A DNA stretch of 51,647 nt from Hoeflea sp. (GTDB lineage: Bacteria > Pseudomonadota > Alphaproteobacteria > Rhizobiales > Rhizobiaceae), in NCBI GenBank assembly GCA_019084245.1, contig JAHRFE010000016.1, positions 1-51,647 on the forward strand. Reading direction: 5' to 3'. A program made the translations under genes and the position numbers. Below, piece after piece: positions 36,868-46,016 of the stretch (the stretch's first letter is position 1; the number at the start of each line of letters is the position of its first letter). A model generated the notes under the pieces. That model ran no database searches, had not been told where the DNA came from, and saw nothing but the letters and a program-made list of their open reading frames with translations.

Positions 36868-37929
36868 CTACCAAAGCACCACCATCTGGTGGCCCTCGCC
36901 GGAAACGGCGATTTCGCCAATAACCGTGAGATCGACCTGGTTGATGATCCAAATCTTGGGTTCGTCGCGGCTCGATACGTAAATCTTGCCGGTGCCATCG
37001 ATCGTTGTCAAATGATAGGGAGCGGGCGACAGTGAAACGGTTCGCGTCGCACCGGAATGCAAATCGATCGCGACAAGTTTGTCATTGCCCTTTCCACTGA
37101 CGAACAGCGTGTTCCCGTCGTCCGAAAAGTCCAGGCCGTGCAACTCCCCGCCGATCTCGAATGAACGGAGAACGGCGCCATCGGATACTCCAATCTCATG
37201 GATTTTGCCGATCTCGGCGTCAGCAACGTATAATTTTGACCCGTCGCCGGAAATGACCAGATGCTCGGGAGATGAGCCAACAAGCAAATTGCGCCTGACA
37301 AATCCCTGCTCGATATCAACTTCACTGATTGTTTTATTGCCTGAATTTGTCACGAAAACCGAATCGCTATCTCTAGAAAACACGACATAATTCGGCACCG
37401 ATCCGGTTGGAACAAAAGCCTTGAATGCCAGTTTTTCGAGATCGATTATGCTTATCCCGTCACCTGAAGGATGAGTGGCAGCAGCGTAACGACCGTCGGG
37501 TGAAGCGGCGGTATGATGGACCGCGCCAGGCACTTCGATCCGACGCAGCGCCTCCCCAGATTTTGCATCCAGGATGGTCAGAATGCTGATCGCGGCGTCC
37601 TTGGGCATCGCCCCCGCCGCTGGTTTTGCATGATGGGCCGCATGTTCGTCCTCCGATACTCCTTCTGGTTTGGCGAGCGCCAGGGTCTCGGTGGCTGGAA
37701 CCTCGGAATAGCTCCCGGCGACGAGATACCGAACGCCGGATGCTCCGGAAAGGCCATGAATGGCTTCCAAGCCGGTGATTGTGCGTTCCACCGCCCCTGT
37801 GTCGGCATCGACGACGATGATTTGACCGGCGCTGCCGTCAGCAATGTAAACTGTCGCGGCCGTTGCTGATGCCGATGTCAGGAGAACGGTGAGGACTGCC
37901 GAAAGAGATAGCTTCAATCGTGATGTCAT
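36868..37929 (-). CDS. Exported YVTN/YncE-like beta-propeller protein
   Basis: 353 residues: signal peptide (cleavage near ATAA), then about seven beta-propeller blades with IVVDADTGAVERTI, SPDGRYAAATHPSGDGI, VFVTNSGNKTISEVD, LYVADAEIGKIHEIG, and LFVSGKGNDKLVAIDL. A loop between blades carries HAAHHAKPAAGAMPKD, a possible metal-binding insert. ATG 37929 has AAAGGA eight bases upstream. Probably periplasmic; function unknown, perhaps a scaffold or metal-storage protein in the operon. Confidence 0.8.
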   Translation of the reverse strand: MTSRLKLSLSAVLTVLLTSASATAATVYIADGSAGQIIVVDADTGAVERTITGLEAIHGLSGASGVRYLVAGSYSEVPATETLALAKPEGVSEDEHAAHHAKPAAGAMPKDAAISILTILDAKSGEALRRIEVPGAVHHTAASPDGRYAAATHPSGDGISIIDLEKLAFKAFVPTGSVPNYVVFSRDSDSVFVTNSGNKTISEVDIEQGFVRRNLLVGSSPEHLVISGDGSKLYVADAEIGKIHEIGVSDGAVLRSFEIGGELHGLDFSDDGNTLFVSGKGNDKLVAIDLHSGATRTVSLSPAPYHLTTIDGTGKIYVSSRDEPKIWIINQVDLTVIGEIAVSGEGHQMVVLW

Positions 37930-37957
37930 GGTTGAGTTCCTTTTGTTGTGCAAAGCA

Positions 37958-38281
37958 TCAACGTGCCCAACGGGCCGAGAAATAATTGAATAGCGGCGCG
38001 AATATCAAAGCGACGAACCAGCCATAGGCAAAGGCCTCCACCCCGCCGAGCAGAAAGCTTGGCCAAGTCAACCAAGTGAACCCCGGAAGCAGTTTCGACC
38101 AGGTCTGGTACATGGCTTGACCGGGAAACATGAGATCGAAGCCGACACACAGGACAAACGTGGCCACCAGAAAGAGGCCCAAGCTCATGCCGAACGCGGC
38201 GACGGGGATGCGCGGTGGACGGATCACCGGCAGCGGCACGCCTGCTCGGCGAGGTTGATCGGTTCTGGCCAGGTTAGCCAT
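37958..38281 (-). CDS. DUF5676-like two-helix membrane protein
   Basis: 107 residues, two transmembrane segments (about 26-50 and 75-100) with GLFLVATFVLCVGFDLMFPG and FLLGGVEAFAYGWFVALIFAPLFNYF. This matches the small DUF5676 family often placed next to YHS and copper genes. Overlaps the YHS gene by eight bases. Confidence 0.7.
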   Translation of the reverse strand: MANLARTDQPRRAGVPLPVIRPPRIPVAAFGMSLGLFLVATFVLCVGFDLMFPGQAMYQTWSKLLPGFTWLTWPSFLLGGVEAFAYGWFVALIFAPLFNYFSARWAR

Positions 38282-38615
38282 GAGCTTGCTCCCTCATGTC
38301 TGTCATGGCCCCATCAGCTTTGGCAAGATAGGAATCTGGCGCAGCCTCGAAGCGCTCGCGGCACTCCCGTGAACAGAAGTAGTAGACGTGGCCGTCATGG
38401 ACGGCCGACTTTGCGTTTCGGGTCTGAACGGATATTCCGCACACCGGGTCAGTGTCGGTCTCGGGGGCAGTCCAGCGAACATCGGTCTTTGAACCGCTTG
38501 GCCGATCGCGGGTTGTTGCCGGATTGCCATGACCCATGACATGAGCGCCACAGCCAAACCGCATCATGATGAAGATGAGGCCGGCCCAAAAGAGAAAGTA
38601 GAGTATCGTTTCCAT
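38274..38615 (-). CDS. YHS-domain membrane-anchored protein
   Basis: 113 residues: N-terminal helix (METILYFLFWAGLIFIMMRF), then a YHS domain TDPVCGISVQTRNAKSAVHDGHVYYFCSRECRERFEAAPDSYL with its CX(n)CxxxC metal pattern. YHS domains bind copper in several efflux proteins, so this could be a metal trap at the membrane surface. ATG 38615 has GGAG at six bases. Second gene after leader 3. Confidence 0.85.
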   Translation of the reverse strand: METILYFLFWAGLIFIMMRFGCGAHVMGHGNPATTRDRPSGSKTDVRWTAPETDTDPVCGISVQTRNAKSAVHDGHVYYFCSRECRERFEAAPDSYLAKADGAMTDMREQAHG

Positions 38616-38862
38616 TGCATGCTCCGCGCGCAAATTGAATTACGCATCCGCCGTTTCGGCTATGTCCGAACCGGGCCTGAGCCAACGAAGGTGACTGGAA
38701 GATGGTGGAGATGTGTTGGCGGGCGGTTCAACTCAACCCCCAACATCAAACACCGTTCCGATCGCCGCCATGCCCGCGTGGAAAAGTTGAACCGCCAATA
38801 GCAGCGGACAGCTCTCTTCCCATCGCTGGAACAAGCTCAGCCGGAAGAACGATTCCGTCGCA

Positions 38863-39225
38863 TCAGGAAAATTTGGGAGGGGGAGCTGGAAACGGGGAAA
38901 ACTGTTGCCTTACGAAGGCCTGGGTCGAGGAAATCGCGCCGGCCGCATCGGCTGCACGGCTCGGTGCCTCGCCCGGCAAAATCGCCGCGGAATTGCAATG
39001 TACTTGATCGGCGCATTGCGGTGAGTACGGCGACATATCTCGTTCGGAGTTTCCAGGATCAAGCGAATGTACGGAAATCGCAACCGTCTGCATGTCGGAG
39101 AATTCGCTGGCATGCGTTTGTTGCAGGGAAATGGCGGAGAAATACAGAGCGATGATAACCACAAGCGTCAAGGTCTGCCAGCTAAGCCGACCTCCTTGCA
39201 AACTGCGATTTCGACGTGTTGGCAC
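38863..39225 (-). CDS. Small exported leader-type protein, leader 3
   Basis: About 120 residues (GTG start uncertain): export helix (LTLVVIIALYFSAISLQ), then a low-complexity body with one cysteine pair (QCADQVHC), ending SPFPAPPPKFS. Followed after 247 bases by the YHS-DUF5676-propeller-cytochrome genes. The Pro-rich end and position are as in the other leaders, but the cysteine spacing is C-x5-C and no Shine-Dalgarno sequence suits the GTG, so this is the weakest of the six. Confidence 0.45.
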   Translation of the reverse strand: MPTRRNRSLQGGRLSWQTLTLVVIIALYFSAISLQQTHASEFSDMQTVAISVHSLDPGNSERDMSPYSPQCADQVHCNSAAILPGEAPSRAADAAGAISSTQAFVRQQFSPFPAPPPKFS

Positions 39226-39279
39226 GTTTTCAAATCCCTATTGAGGATGATCATTACCACATCGAATACTCAGCCTTCA

Positions 39280-39293
39280 TTGACATAGGTCAA
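39280..39293 (+). promoter_or_regulatory. FNR/FixK-like box, perfect dyad
   Basis: TTGAC-ATAG-GTCAA is a perfect five-base dyad with the four-base spacer of the FNR/FixK family (T to C at one symmetric position). It lies 133 bases before the orphan membrane gene at 39427. Confidence 0.5.
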
Positions 39294-39426
39294 TTTAGCC
39301 TCAAGGCTGCAATGCTTGCCGGTCTGCATCTGGACGCGCCGCGGTATTTGCCCTCAAGCCGGTCGCGGCCGCGCCATGCAGAACGTTCAAGCCGCATTCC
39401 TGATGTCAGCAGGTAAAGAGGGAAAT

Positions 39427-39885
39427 ATGGGATCTGGAGCGTCTACGATCGGGATCACGCGGCAGCCAGAATTTGGCATAGTAATATTCTCGTTCCTGTT
39501 GCATTTCGTTTGGGAGTATCTGCAGGCGCCCACCTATGCCGGCATGATGGAGTTATCCCACTGGGAAGGCGTCAAACTATGCACCTCGGCAACTATCGGT
39601 GATGTCGGCTTTGCGTTGGTGGCCTTCTGGGTGGCGAGTGCTTCAGCTCGATCCCGCGCCTGGCTGCTGTCGCCCAGGACGCTCCCTTTGCTAGTTTATC
39701 TCGGCACCGGCGTGGCGCTGACGATCGGTTTTGAATATTACTATACCCAGGTTACACAACGGTGGACTTATTCCGAGCTGATGCCGCTGGTTCCGCCGTT
39801 CGGAACCGGTTTGAGTCCGCTCCTACAGTGGTTGGTGGTGCCCCCGACCGTGCTGTGGTTAACTCGCCGACATATTGGTAACTGA
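39427..39885 (+). CDS. Orphan multi-helix membrane protein
   Basis: 152 residues, four predicted helices. Conserved-looking polar motifs sit in and between helices: LLHFVWEYLQAPTYAGM, LCTSATIGDVGFAL, FEYYYTQVTQRWTYSELMP and GTGLSPLLQWLVVPP. I do not recognise a named family, but the density of Trp/Tyr/Glu next to helices suggests a functional site. ATG 39427 follows AAAGAGGGAAAT. Monocistronic, convergent with cusA; an FNR-like box lies upstream. Confidence 0.6.
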   Translation: MGSGASTIGITRQPEFGIVIFSFLLHFVWEYLQAPTYAGMMELSHWEGVKLCTSATIGDVGFALVAFWVASASARSRAWLLSPRTLPLLVYLGTGVALTIGFEYYYTQVTQRWTYSELMPLVPPFGTGLSPLLQWLVVPPTVLWLTRRHIGN

Positions 39886-40087
39886 TCGACTTTCTTTGGA
39901 CACCCTGCGCCGAGGTGTAGGAGCTGACCAGTAGCGACTTTGCTGTGCCAGCAATGGTCTACATCACCGCATCGCTGTTGTGACGTTGCACAATCGGGGA
40001 ATTGACAGCGTCCCCTTCAAGCCTTCCGGGTTTTGCGTGGATACGTTTCCTGCGGCGATGTAAGCTCAAACAGGAAGCCGCGTGACC

Positions 40088-40119
40088 GGTTCCAGGCGGG
40101 TGTCTATTCGCCTGGAACC
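40088..40119. terminator. 11-bp perfect hairpin straddling the cusA stop codon
   Basis: GGTTCCAGGCG (40088-40098) pairs with CGCCTGGAACC (40109-40119) around a ten-base loop that contains the cusA stop codon. It lies between convergent genes (39427+ and cusA-). No U-run on either side. Confidence 0.5.
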
Positions 40120-43100
40120 AATTCTGATGGGACTGCGTGGGCTCCAGCCAGTTCACGGTTGATCCGTTTCAGGCCCAGCCGCTTCCAGATGACAAAGAGT
40201 GCCGGGATAACCAGAAGCGTCAGCAGCGTGGCGGTTGCCATGCCCCCGATCATCGGTGCCGCAATCCGTTGCATGATCTCCGATCCGGTCCCTATGCCGT
40301 ACATGATCGGAATCAGGCCGGCGAAAATGGTGGCGACCGTCATGATCTTGGGCCGAACGCGAAGCAATGCACCTTCAAAGACCGCCTCCTCGATATCGTC
40401 GCTGGTGACCATGCGCTGTTCAGCCGCGGCCGATTTCTTGCGCTTCTCCCAGGCCAGATTGAGATAGAGCAGCATGATAATCGCCGTCTCGACTGCGACC
40501 CCGGCAAGCGCGATGAAGCCCACGAGAACAGCAACCGAGATGTCGAAACTCAAATACCAGATCAGCCACATTCCACCTGACAAGGCCACTGGCAGTGATG
40601 CCAGAATGATGGCGACCTCCGTCACCCGATTAAAGGCCAGAAAGAGCATCAGAGTGATGATCAGGAGTGTGGCAGGAGCAACCAGTGTCAGTCGCTCCTG
40701 CATGCGTTCGATATATTCGTACTGGCCCGACCATGTGATCGAATACCCCGTCGGCAGGGACACCTGATCGGCAACAATCCGGCGGGCCTCCTGAACATAA
40801 CCGCCGAGATCCCGACCAGCGATATCTATGAACACAAAGCCGGTTCGCCGCGCATTTTCCGAGCGGATCATGGCAGGTCCGTCAACCACCTTGACCTCCG
40901 CAATTGCTCCCAGTGGAATATGCGCGCCAGAGGGTGTGACCACCGGAAGTTCGCGCAATCGTTCGGGGCTGTTGCGCCAGTCCTGGGGGTAACGAAGATT
41001 GATCGGAAAGCGCTCAAGCCCTTCCACACTTTCAGAAACCTGCATCCCACCGATGGCGGTTTGCACCAGGTCCTGGATTTCGCGCACGCTCATCATGTAG
41101 CGCGCCGCCTGGTCACGATCGACGTCGATTTCAATGAACCGGCCACCCACGGGGCGTTCCGCATAAGCAGAGGCCGTTCCGGAGATCCCCGCAACAACAC
41201 GCTCGATCTCAATCCCGATCCGCTCAATGACTTTCAGATCAACGCCAGAGATTTTCACGCCAACCGGTGTCTTGATACCGGTTGCCAGCATGTCGATCCT
41301 GTTCTTGATCGGCTGTATCCAGACATTGGTGACACCCGGCATTTGCACGGCCCTGTCGAGTTCATCACGGATTTTCTCCATGGTCATTCCTGGCCGCCAT
41401 TCGGCTTCCGGCTTGAGCTGGATTGTCGTCTCGATCATCGTCAGGGGCGCTGGGTCGGTGGCGGTGTCTGCGCGTCCGAGCTTGCCGTGAACGGTCTTTA
41501 CCTCCGGCACTGTCGCAATCAGCCGGTCAGTTTGCTGCAGCACTTCCCGTGCCTTGCCGATCGAAACGCCGGGATAGAGGGACGGCATGTAGAGAAAGTC
41601 GCCTTCATTCAGCGCAGGCATGAACTCCGTGCCGACACGCTGCAATGGCCAGGCGATCGATGCAACCACGACGACCGCCAGAAGGCTTGTTCCCCAAGGC
41701 CAAGCGACGGCCGCGTCAAGAAATGGCCTGTAGAGCCAGATGCAAAGTCGATTGAGCGGGTTCTTTCTCTCCGCGATGATGCGCCCGCGCACGAAATAGC
41801 CCATAAGAACCGGAACCAGCGTGATCGACAGAATGGCCGCCGCCCCCATGGCATAGGTCTTGGTAAAGGCCAGCGGTTTGAACAGCCTGCCTTCCTGACT
41901 TTCGAGCACGAACACCGGAAGGAAACTGACGGTGATGATGGCGAGAGAGTAGAAAAGCGCTGGGCCAACCTCGGAAGCGCACTCGGCGACCAGACGCCAG
42001 CGGTTCTGGGGCGTCAACGGCTCCTTCTCGATCCGTCGATGCATGGCCTCGATCATGACAATCGCAGCGTCGACCATCGCGCCAATGGCAATGGCAATGC
42101 CGCCAAGCGACATGATGTTGGCGTTCACGCCCTGGAGTTTCATGATGATGAACGCGGCCATTATGCCCAGAGGCAGGGAAACCACGATCACCAGGGACGA
42201 GCGGACATGCAGCAGAAACGCGCCGCAGACCAGGACCACCACAATGAACTCTTCAGTCAGCTTGTCCTGGAGATTCTCGATCGCCCTTTCGATCACGCCT
42301 GCGCGGTCATAGGTGGTGACGATCTCCACACCTTCAGGCAGACCTTTCTTGACCTCTTCGAGCTTGGTTTCCACGGCCTTGATGGTGGCAAGCGCATTTC
42401 CTCCCCACCGCATGATGATGACACCGCCCACGGCGTCGCCCTCGCCACCGAATTCACCGACGCCCCGCCGCATTTCCGGCCCGAGCCGTATATCCGCTAC
42501 ATCACCCAGGGTGACCGCCGCGCCGCGTGAATTGACCATCAAGGGCGCGCTGGCCAGGTCCGCAATCTCGTCGATATACCCGGTCGAGCGGACCATGAAT
42601 TCAGCCTCGCCCATTTCCACGACGCTGCCGCCGGTTTCGCGATTGGCGTCCTGAATAGCGCTACGGATTCTGGACAGGGTAATGTCGTAAGCCCTGAGCT
42701 TGTTGGGGTCGACCACGACTTGATATTGTTTGACCATACCTCCGATGGTGGCCACCTCGGAGACGCCATCGACGGTTTGCAGCTCATATTTCAGGAACCA
42801 GTCCTGCAAGGTCCGCAGCTGCGCCAGATCATGGCCACCGGTTCTGTCAATAAGCGCATATTGGTATATCCAACCTACTCCTGTGGCATCAGGCCCCAAT
42901 TGCGGAGATGCCCCAGCGGGCAGGCTGTTGGTGATTTGTGCCAGATATTCGAGCACGCGGGTACGCGCCCAGTAAAGGTCAGTACCGTCTTCAAAGACGA
43001 TGTAGACGTAACTGTCACCAAAAAACGAAAAACCGCGAACATCGGTGGCTCCGGGAACGGCCAGCATCGCCGTTGCAATCGGATAGGTGACTTGATCTTC

Positions 43101-43283
43101 AACCACTTGCGGGGCCTGCCCGGGATAGCTGGTCTTGATGATGACTTGCACATCGGACAGGTCAGGGATTGCATCCACGGGCGTGTTTCGAATTGCCCAG
43201 ATACCTGCCAATGCCATCATGATCGCCAGGGCAATGATGATGAGCCGGTTTTGAATTGAGCCTCGAATGACTGCGGGGATCAT
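40104..43283 (-). CDS. cusA: Heavy-metal RND efflux pump CusA
   Basis: 1059-residue RND transporter of the HME subfamily with twelve helices. Methionines equivalent to the E. coli CusA copper relay are visible: GTEFMPALNEGDFLYMP, APLTMIETTIQLKP, and IQPIKNRIDMLATGIK. The charged TM4 segment IAIGAMVDAAIVMIEAMHRR is the proton-relay region. Exports Cu+/Ag+ from periplasm (and cytoplasm) through CusB and an outer-membrane channel. ATG overlaps the cusB stop by four bases. Confidence 0.95.
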   Translation of the reverse strand: MIPAVIRGSIQNRLIIIALAIMMALAGIWAIRNTPVDAIPDLSDVQVIIKTSYPGQAPQVVEDQVTYPIATAMLAVPGATDVRGFSFFGDSYVYIVFEDGTDLYWARTRVLEYLAQITNSLPAGASPQLGPDATGVGWIYQYALIDRTGGHDLAQLRTLQDWFLKYELQTVDGVSEVATIGGMVKQYQVVVDPNKLRAYDITLSRIRSAIQDANRETGGSVVEMGEAEFMVRSTGYIDEIADLASAPLMVNSRGAAVTLGDVADIRLGPEMRRGVGEFGGEGDAVGGVIIMRWGGNALATIKAVETKLEEVKKGLPEGVEIVTTYDRAGVIERAIENLQDKLTEEFIVVVLVCGAFLLHVRSSLVIVVSLPLGIMAAFIIMKLQGVNANIMSLGGIAIAIGAMVDAAIVMIEAMHRRIEKEPLTPQNRWRLVAECASEVGPALFYSLAIITVSFLPVFVLESQEGRLFKPLAFTKTYAMGAAAILSITLVPVLMGYFVRGRIIAERKNPLNRLCIWLYRPFLDAAVAWPWGTSLLAVVVVASIAWPLQRVGTEFMPALNEGDFLYMPSLYPGVSIGKAREVLQQTDRLIATVPEVKTVHGKLGRADTATDPAPLTMIETTIQLKPEAEWRPGMTMEKIRDELDRAVQMPGVTNVWIQPIKNRIDMLATGIKTPVGVKISGVDLKVIERIGIEIERVVAGISGTASAYAERPVGGRFIEIDVDRDQAARYMMSVREIQDLVQTAIGGMQVSESVEGLERFPINLRYPQDWRNSPERLRELPVVTPSGAHIPLGAIAEVKVVDGPAMIRSENARRTGFVFIDIAGRDLGGYVQEARRIVADQVSLPTGYSITWSGQYEYIERMQERLTLVAPATLLIITLMLFLAFNRVTEVAIILASLPVALSGGMWLIWYLSFDISVAVLVGFIALAGVAVETAIIMLLYLNLAWEKRKKSAAAEQRMVTSDDIEEAVFEGALLRVRPKIMTVATIFAGLIPIMYGIGTGSEIMQRIAAPMIGGMATATLLTLLVIPALFVIWKRLGLKRINRELAGAHAVPSELVPGE

Positions 43284-45505
43284 CGGCCCGGCTCCGTGAC
43301 AGCTTCAACGCCAAGCAGTGTGAGGCTGAAGTCCGGGTTCTTGCGCATCAACAGCTGCAGCTCGCGGCCTTTTGGCAACTCCTCGAGCATGACCGTATCC
43401 GCAGCGAGGAAATCCATCACCATGCCTGGCATGCCGATCTCGACCATTGGACCATGACTGATATTGACCATACGGGTATCGGGGTCGACGGAATTGATGA
43501 TCCCTGAAACCCGCATCGGCGGCGCATCGAGAGCAACCGAAGCCAACACCATGGTCATGCCGTCAGGTCGCTCAAAAGTCAGCATGGCTTCGGATTTGAG
43601 CGGAAGTGATGCGGGATCAAGCGCATCCGAGATGGCAAAATCCATCGTCATGCCCGGCATGCCGATTTCCTTGATCGGCCCATGCTTTATGGTTGCCATT
43701 CCCGTGTTCGGGTCGATCTTTTCGATCTGACCGGAGACCATGATTGGTGCGGCCAAGGCAGCATCCACTTTGGGTTCTGCCATCGGCTCTGGGGCTTTCG
43801 CAATGCCATTCGGTTTTGGTGCACCTTCCTGGCCAATCGCGCGCACGGCAACAATCGAGACCATGCCGCTATCGTCCTTGGATAGATCGAACTCGACTTC
43901 TGCGTTGAGCGGAACGGCTGCAATGTCCACTCCGGCAACATCCATATCCATTCTCATGGCAGGCCAGCCCAGTTCCGGAATTGGTTTGTGATCAACGGTC
44001 AGTTTGCCATCTGCGGTCACCGCCTGCACCATCCCGGTTCCTGTTGCAGCGATACCGTTGTCCAGACCGAGTTCCGTGAGCGCCAAAACGCCGTCTGCAT
44101 CCCGTACGGCAGCAAATGCCACTTCTTCGCCCGGATTCAGGTGCGACTGAGAGATACCGGCACGGAGCGGAAATTGCGTCTCCATGGCAGGCCAGCCGAG
44201 CATTTCGAGTTGATCATGCCTTATCGTCGCTGTGCGGGCCTCGGCATCAAGGGCAACCAGTACTCCCTTGCCACGGGCCGGCTCCTGATCGGTCGGGGCC
44301 ATGCGCATTAGGCCCGCACTCAGCGAACTTTCACTGTCGATCAGGAATTGCGCAGAGGCGACAACCACTTCGCCAGCGGCAAGACCTTGAATGATTTCGG
44401 TTCTGGCACCTTCCCCGAAACTGTCATTAAGCCCTGTGGTCACCAGCCGTGGAATGAACGTTCCGTCAGCTGTCCTGAGAATGACCCGCTCAGCCGTTCC
44501 CGTACGGATGACGGCTTCAGTTGGAACCGTGACCGAGCGCTTCGTTGCATTGGGCACCAGTGCGACCTCACCGAACATGTTGGGGCGCAGCAGACCATCC
44601 TTGTTGTCAAATCGGAGCCGGACAGGAAGCGTTCGGGTGGTGGCATCCAGTTCCGGGTAGATGTAATCAATCGTCCCATTCAGCTCGATGCCTGGCAGGT
44701 GCTCGAACTTTGCAGAGGCCTTCATGTCTTCGTTAAGCCGTGCAATGTCACGCTCGAACACGTCAACAACGACCCAGATCGAGGACAGATCGCTCAATGA
44801 AACGGCTAGCGTATTGGGCTGGAGATACATGCCGTCGGCGGCAGTCAGACCAATCACAACTCCGTCTCTGGGTGCATAGACTTCAATCCTGTCGGTATTC
44901 TTGCCTTCGTTCAGGATCGCATCGATCTGTTGCTCGGACGCACCATGGCTGCGAAGCTTGTTCCGGGCGTTTCTTTGCAAGCTTGGATCATCGTTCTTGT
45001 AGTACAACGCGATATCTGCCACCGCGACGGCAAACTCGGGCGCAAACATTTCAAAAAGCAGATCACCTTCTGCAACCCGGTCACCGACTGCGCGGACATT
45101 GAGCTTTTCAATCCAGCCGTTCACACGGGTGTGCACATGGCTTGTGTTGTGCTCATTGTAGCGCACAAAACCGACCGTCTCGATCCGCTGCGAGATTTCG
45201 TCGATCTGGGCAGTCGCTGTCCTGACGCCGATTGAATTGATTTCGACAGCAGAGAGCTTGACCTCGGAGGGGTCGCCCGATTTCTCTTCACCCGCATAAA
45301 CCGGGATAAGGTCCATCCCCATGGGCGACTTCCCGGGTCCAGGCCGGCGAAAATTCGCATCCATCGGCGCGACCCAGTAGAGAATCTCCGGGCCGGCATC
45401 TTCCGAATTAATTGTCGAGGCAGAGTGAAAACGCTCCCCGAACACACCTCCGGCAACACCGGCACCAAAAGCAAGGATAGAAAGCGCAACATAGCGTCCA
45501 CGCAT
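43280..45505 (-). CDS. cusB: CusB adaptor with four C-terminal CusF-like domains
   Basis: 741 residues. An N-terminal anchor/signal is followed by a heavy-metal-binding domain (ILYWVAPMDANFRRPGPGKS, PMGMDLIP), then the membrane-fusion core (barrel, lipoyl and beta-barrel domains, about 80-400), then four consecutive CusF-like domains (about 412-736). Usual CusB proteins are about 400-500 residues, with at most one CusF fusion known to me. GAAGGAG precedes ATG 45505; an upstream start at 45541 lacks support. Delivers periplasmic Cu+ to CusA. Confidence 0.93.
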   Translation of the reverse strand: MRGRYVALSILAFGAGVAGGVFGERFHSASTINSEDAGPEILYWVAPMDANFRRPGPGKSPMGMDLIPVYAGEEKSGDPSEVKLSAVEINSIGVRTATAQIDEISQRIETVGFVRYNEHNTSHVHTRVNGWIEKLNVRAVGDRVAEGDLLFEMFAPEFAVAVADIALYYKNDDPSLQRNARNKLRSHGASEQQIDAILNEGKNTDRIEVYAPRDGVVIGLTAADGMYLQPNTLAVSLSDLSSIWVVVDVFERDIARLNEDMKASAKFEHLPGIELNGTIDYIYPELDATTRTLPVRLRFDNKDGLLRPNMFGEVALVPNATKRSVTVPTEAVIRTGTAERVILRTADGTFIPRLVTTGLNDSFGEGARTEIIQGLAAGEVVVASAQFLIDSESSLSAGLMRMAPTDQEPARGKGVLVALDAEARTATIRHDQLEMLGWPAMETQFPLRAGISQSHLNPGEEVAFAAVRDADGVLALTELGLDNGIAATGTGMVQAVTADGKLTVDHKPIPELGWPAMRMDMDVAGVDIAAVPLNAEVEFDLSKDDSGMVSIVAVRAIGQEGAPKPNGIAKAPEPMAEPKVDAALAAPIMVSGQIEKIDPNTGMATIKHGPIKEIGMPGMTMDFAISDALDPASLPLKSEAMLTFERPDGMTMVLASVALDAPPMRVSGIINSVDPDTRMVNISHGPMVEIGMPGMVMDFLAADTVMLEELPKGRELQLLMRKNPDFSLTLLGVEAVTEPGR
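43298..44272 (-). repeat. Four tandem CusF-like domain repeats in CusB
   Basis: Repeats at about 412-482, 489-558, 590-659 and 666-736 of CusB. Each has a beta-strand, D.....T..H motif, then LGWPAMET, LGWPAMRM, IGMPGMTM and IGMPGMVM. Repeats 1-2 keep the CusF tryptophan; 3-4 replace it with Met. Repeat 2 has H506, W514, M517 and M519, matching the full E. coli CusF site; repeat 1 lacks the second Met. A Pro/Ala linker separates pairs 1-2 and 3-4. Confidence 0.85.
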
Positions 45506-45591
45506 GGTCAACTCCTTCAGGCAAGCAAGACTTGCCAACAAACAGACAAATTTAGCCCAAAGGGATCTATCCCATTGGGCAATCAGTACTG

Positions 45592-45999
45592 TCAGATTGT
45601 GCGAGGAGGACGCTCATGAACCATCACAGCATTGGTTTTGGATGGCAGCAAATTGAGGTTGAGGTAACTGCTGAGGCCAAATATGAAAAGCGGGGAGACT
45701 GAGCGCAGGCGATCTTCTACCACAAAATAGCATGACAACGTGATGCAATCGCCGACCATAGAACCCAACTGATCGCCCTGCTTTTCATCATCGATCTGCA
45801 TGTGCGCCCGCACATGCGTGATCTCGCTCTCGGCATTAGCGGGCTGTGCTACCACAATTGAAAATGCAGCGGTTTTGTCGGCCGCGCAAGTGGTTGCATT
45901 CGCGACAGGCGCTGACTGAACCATCAAAATCGCGACAATCATTGCGCTCGCCAAGATGCGAGCTGTTATGTTTGAAATGTTGCATATGATCAACGACAT
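45592..45999 (-). CDS. Small exported leader-type protein, leader 4
   Basis: 135 residues: export segment (ARILASAMIVAILMVQSAPVANA), body with C-x4-C (DCITLSC) and an earlier TCAAD, ending VMVHERPPRTI. CAGGAG precedes the ATG. Located 86 bases before cusB, so it heads the cusBA unit. The HERPPRTI end resembles HRPPRI of leader 2. Function inferred from architecture only. Confidence 0.55.
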   Translation of the reverse strand: MSLIICNISNITARILASAMIVAILMVQSAPVANATTCAADKTAAFSIVVAQPANAESEITHVRAHMQIDDEKQGDQLGSMVGDCITLSCYFVVEDRLRSVSPLFIFGLSSYLNLNLLPSKTNAVMVHERPPRTI

Positions 46000-46016
46000 C
46001 GTCTCCTGCCTATTCC

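Noticed and set aside
38670-38720. CTGGAAG and CTTCCAG half-sites upstream of the YHS gene as a third CueR box
   Set aside because: No matching second half at dyad spacing and no -35/-10 pair with a 19-base gap.
40920-42530. 536-codon frame antisense to cusA
   Set aside because: His/Arg/Asp-rich mirror translation of a well-supported RND pump gene.
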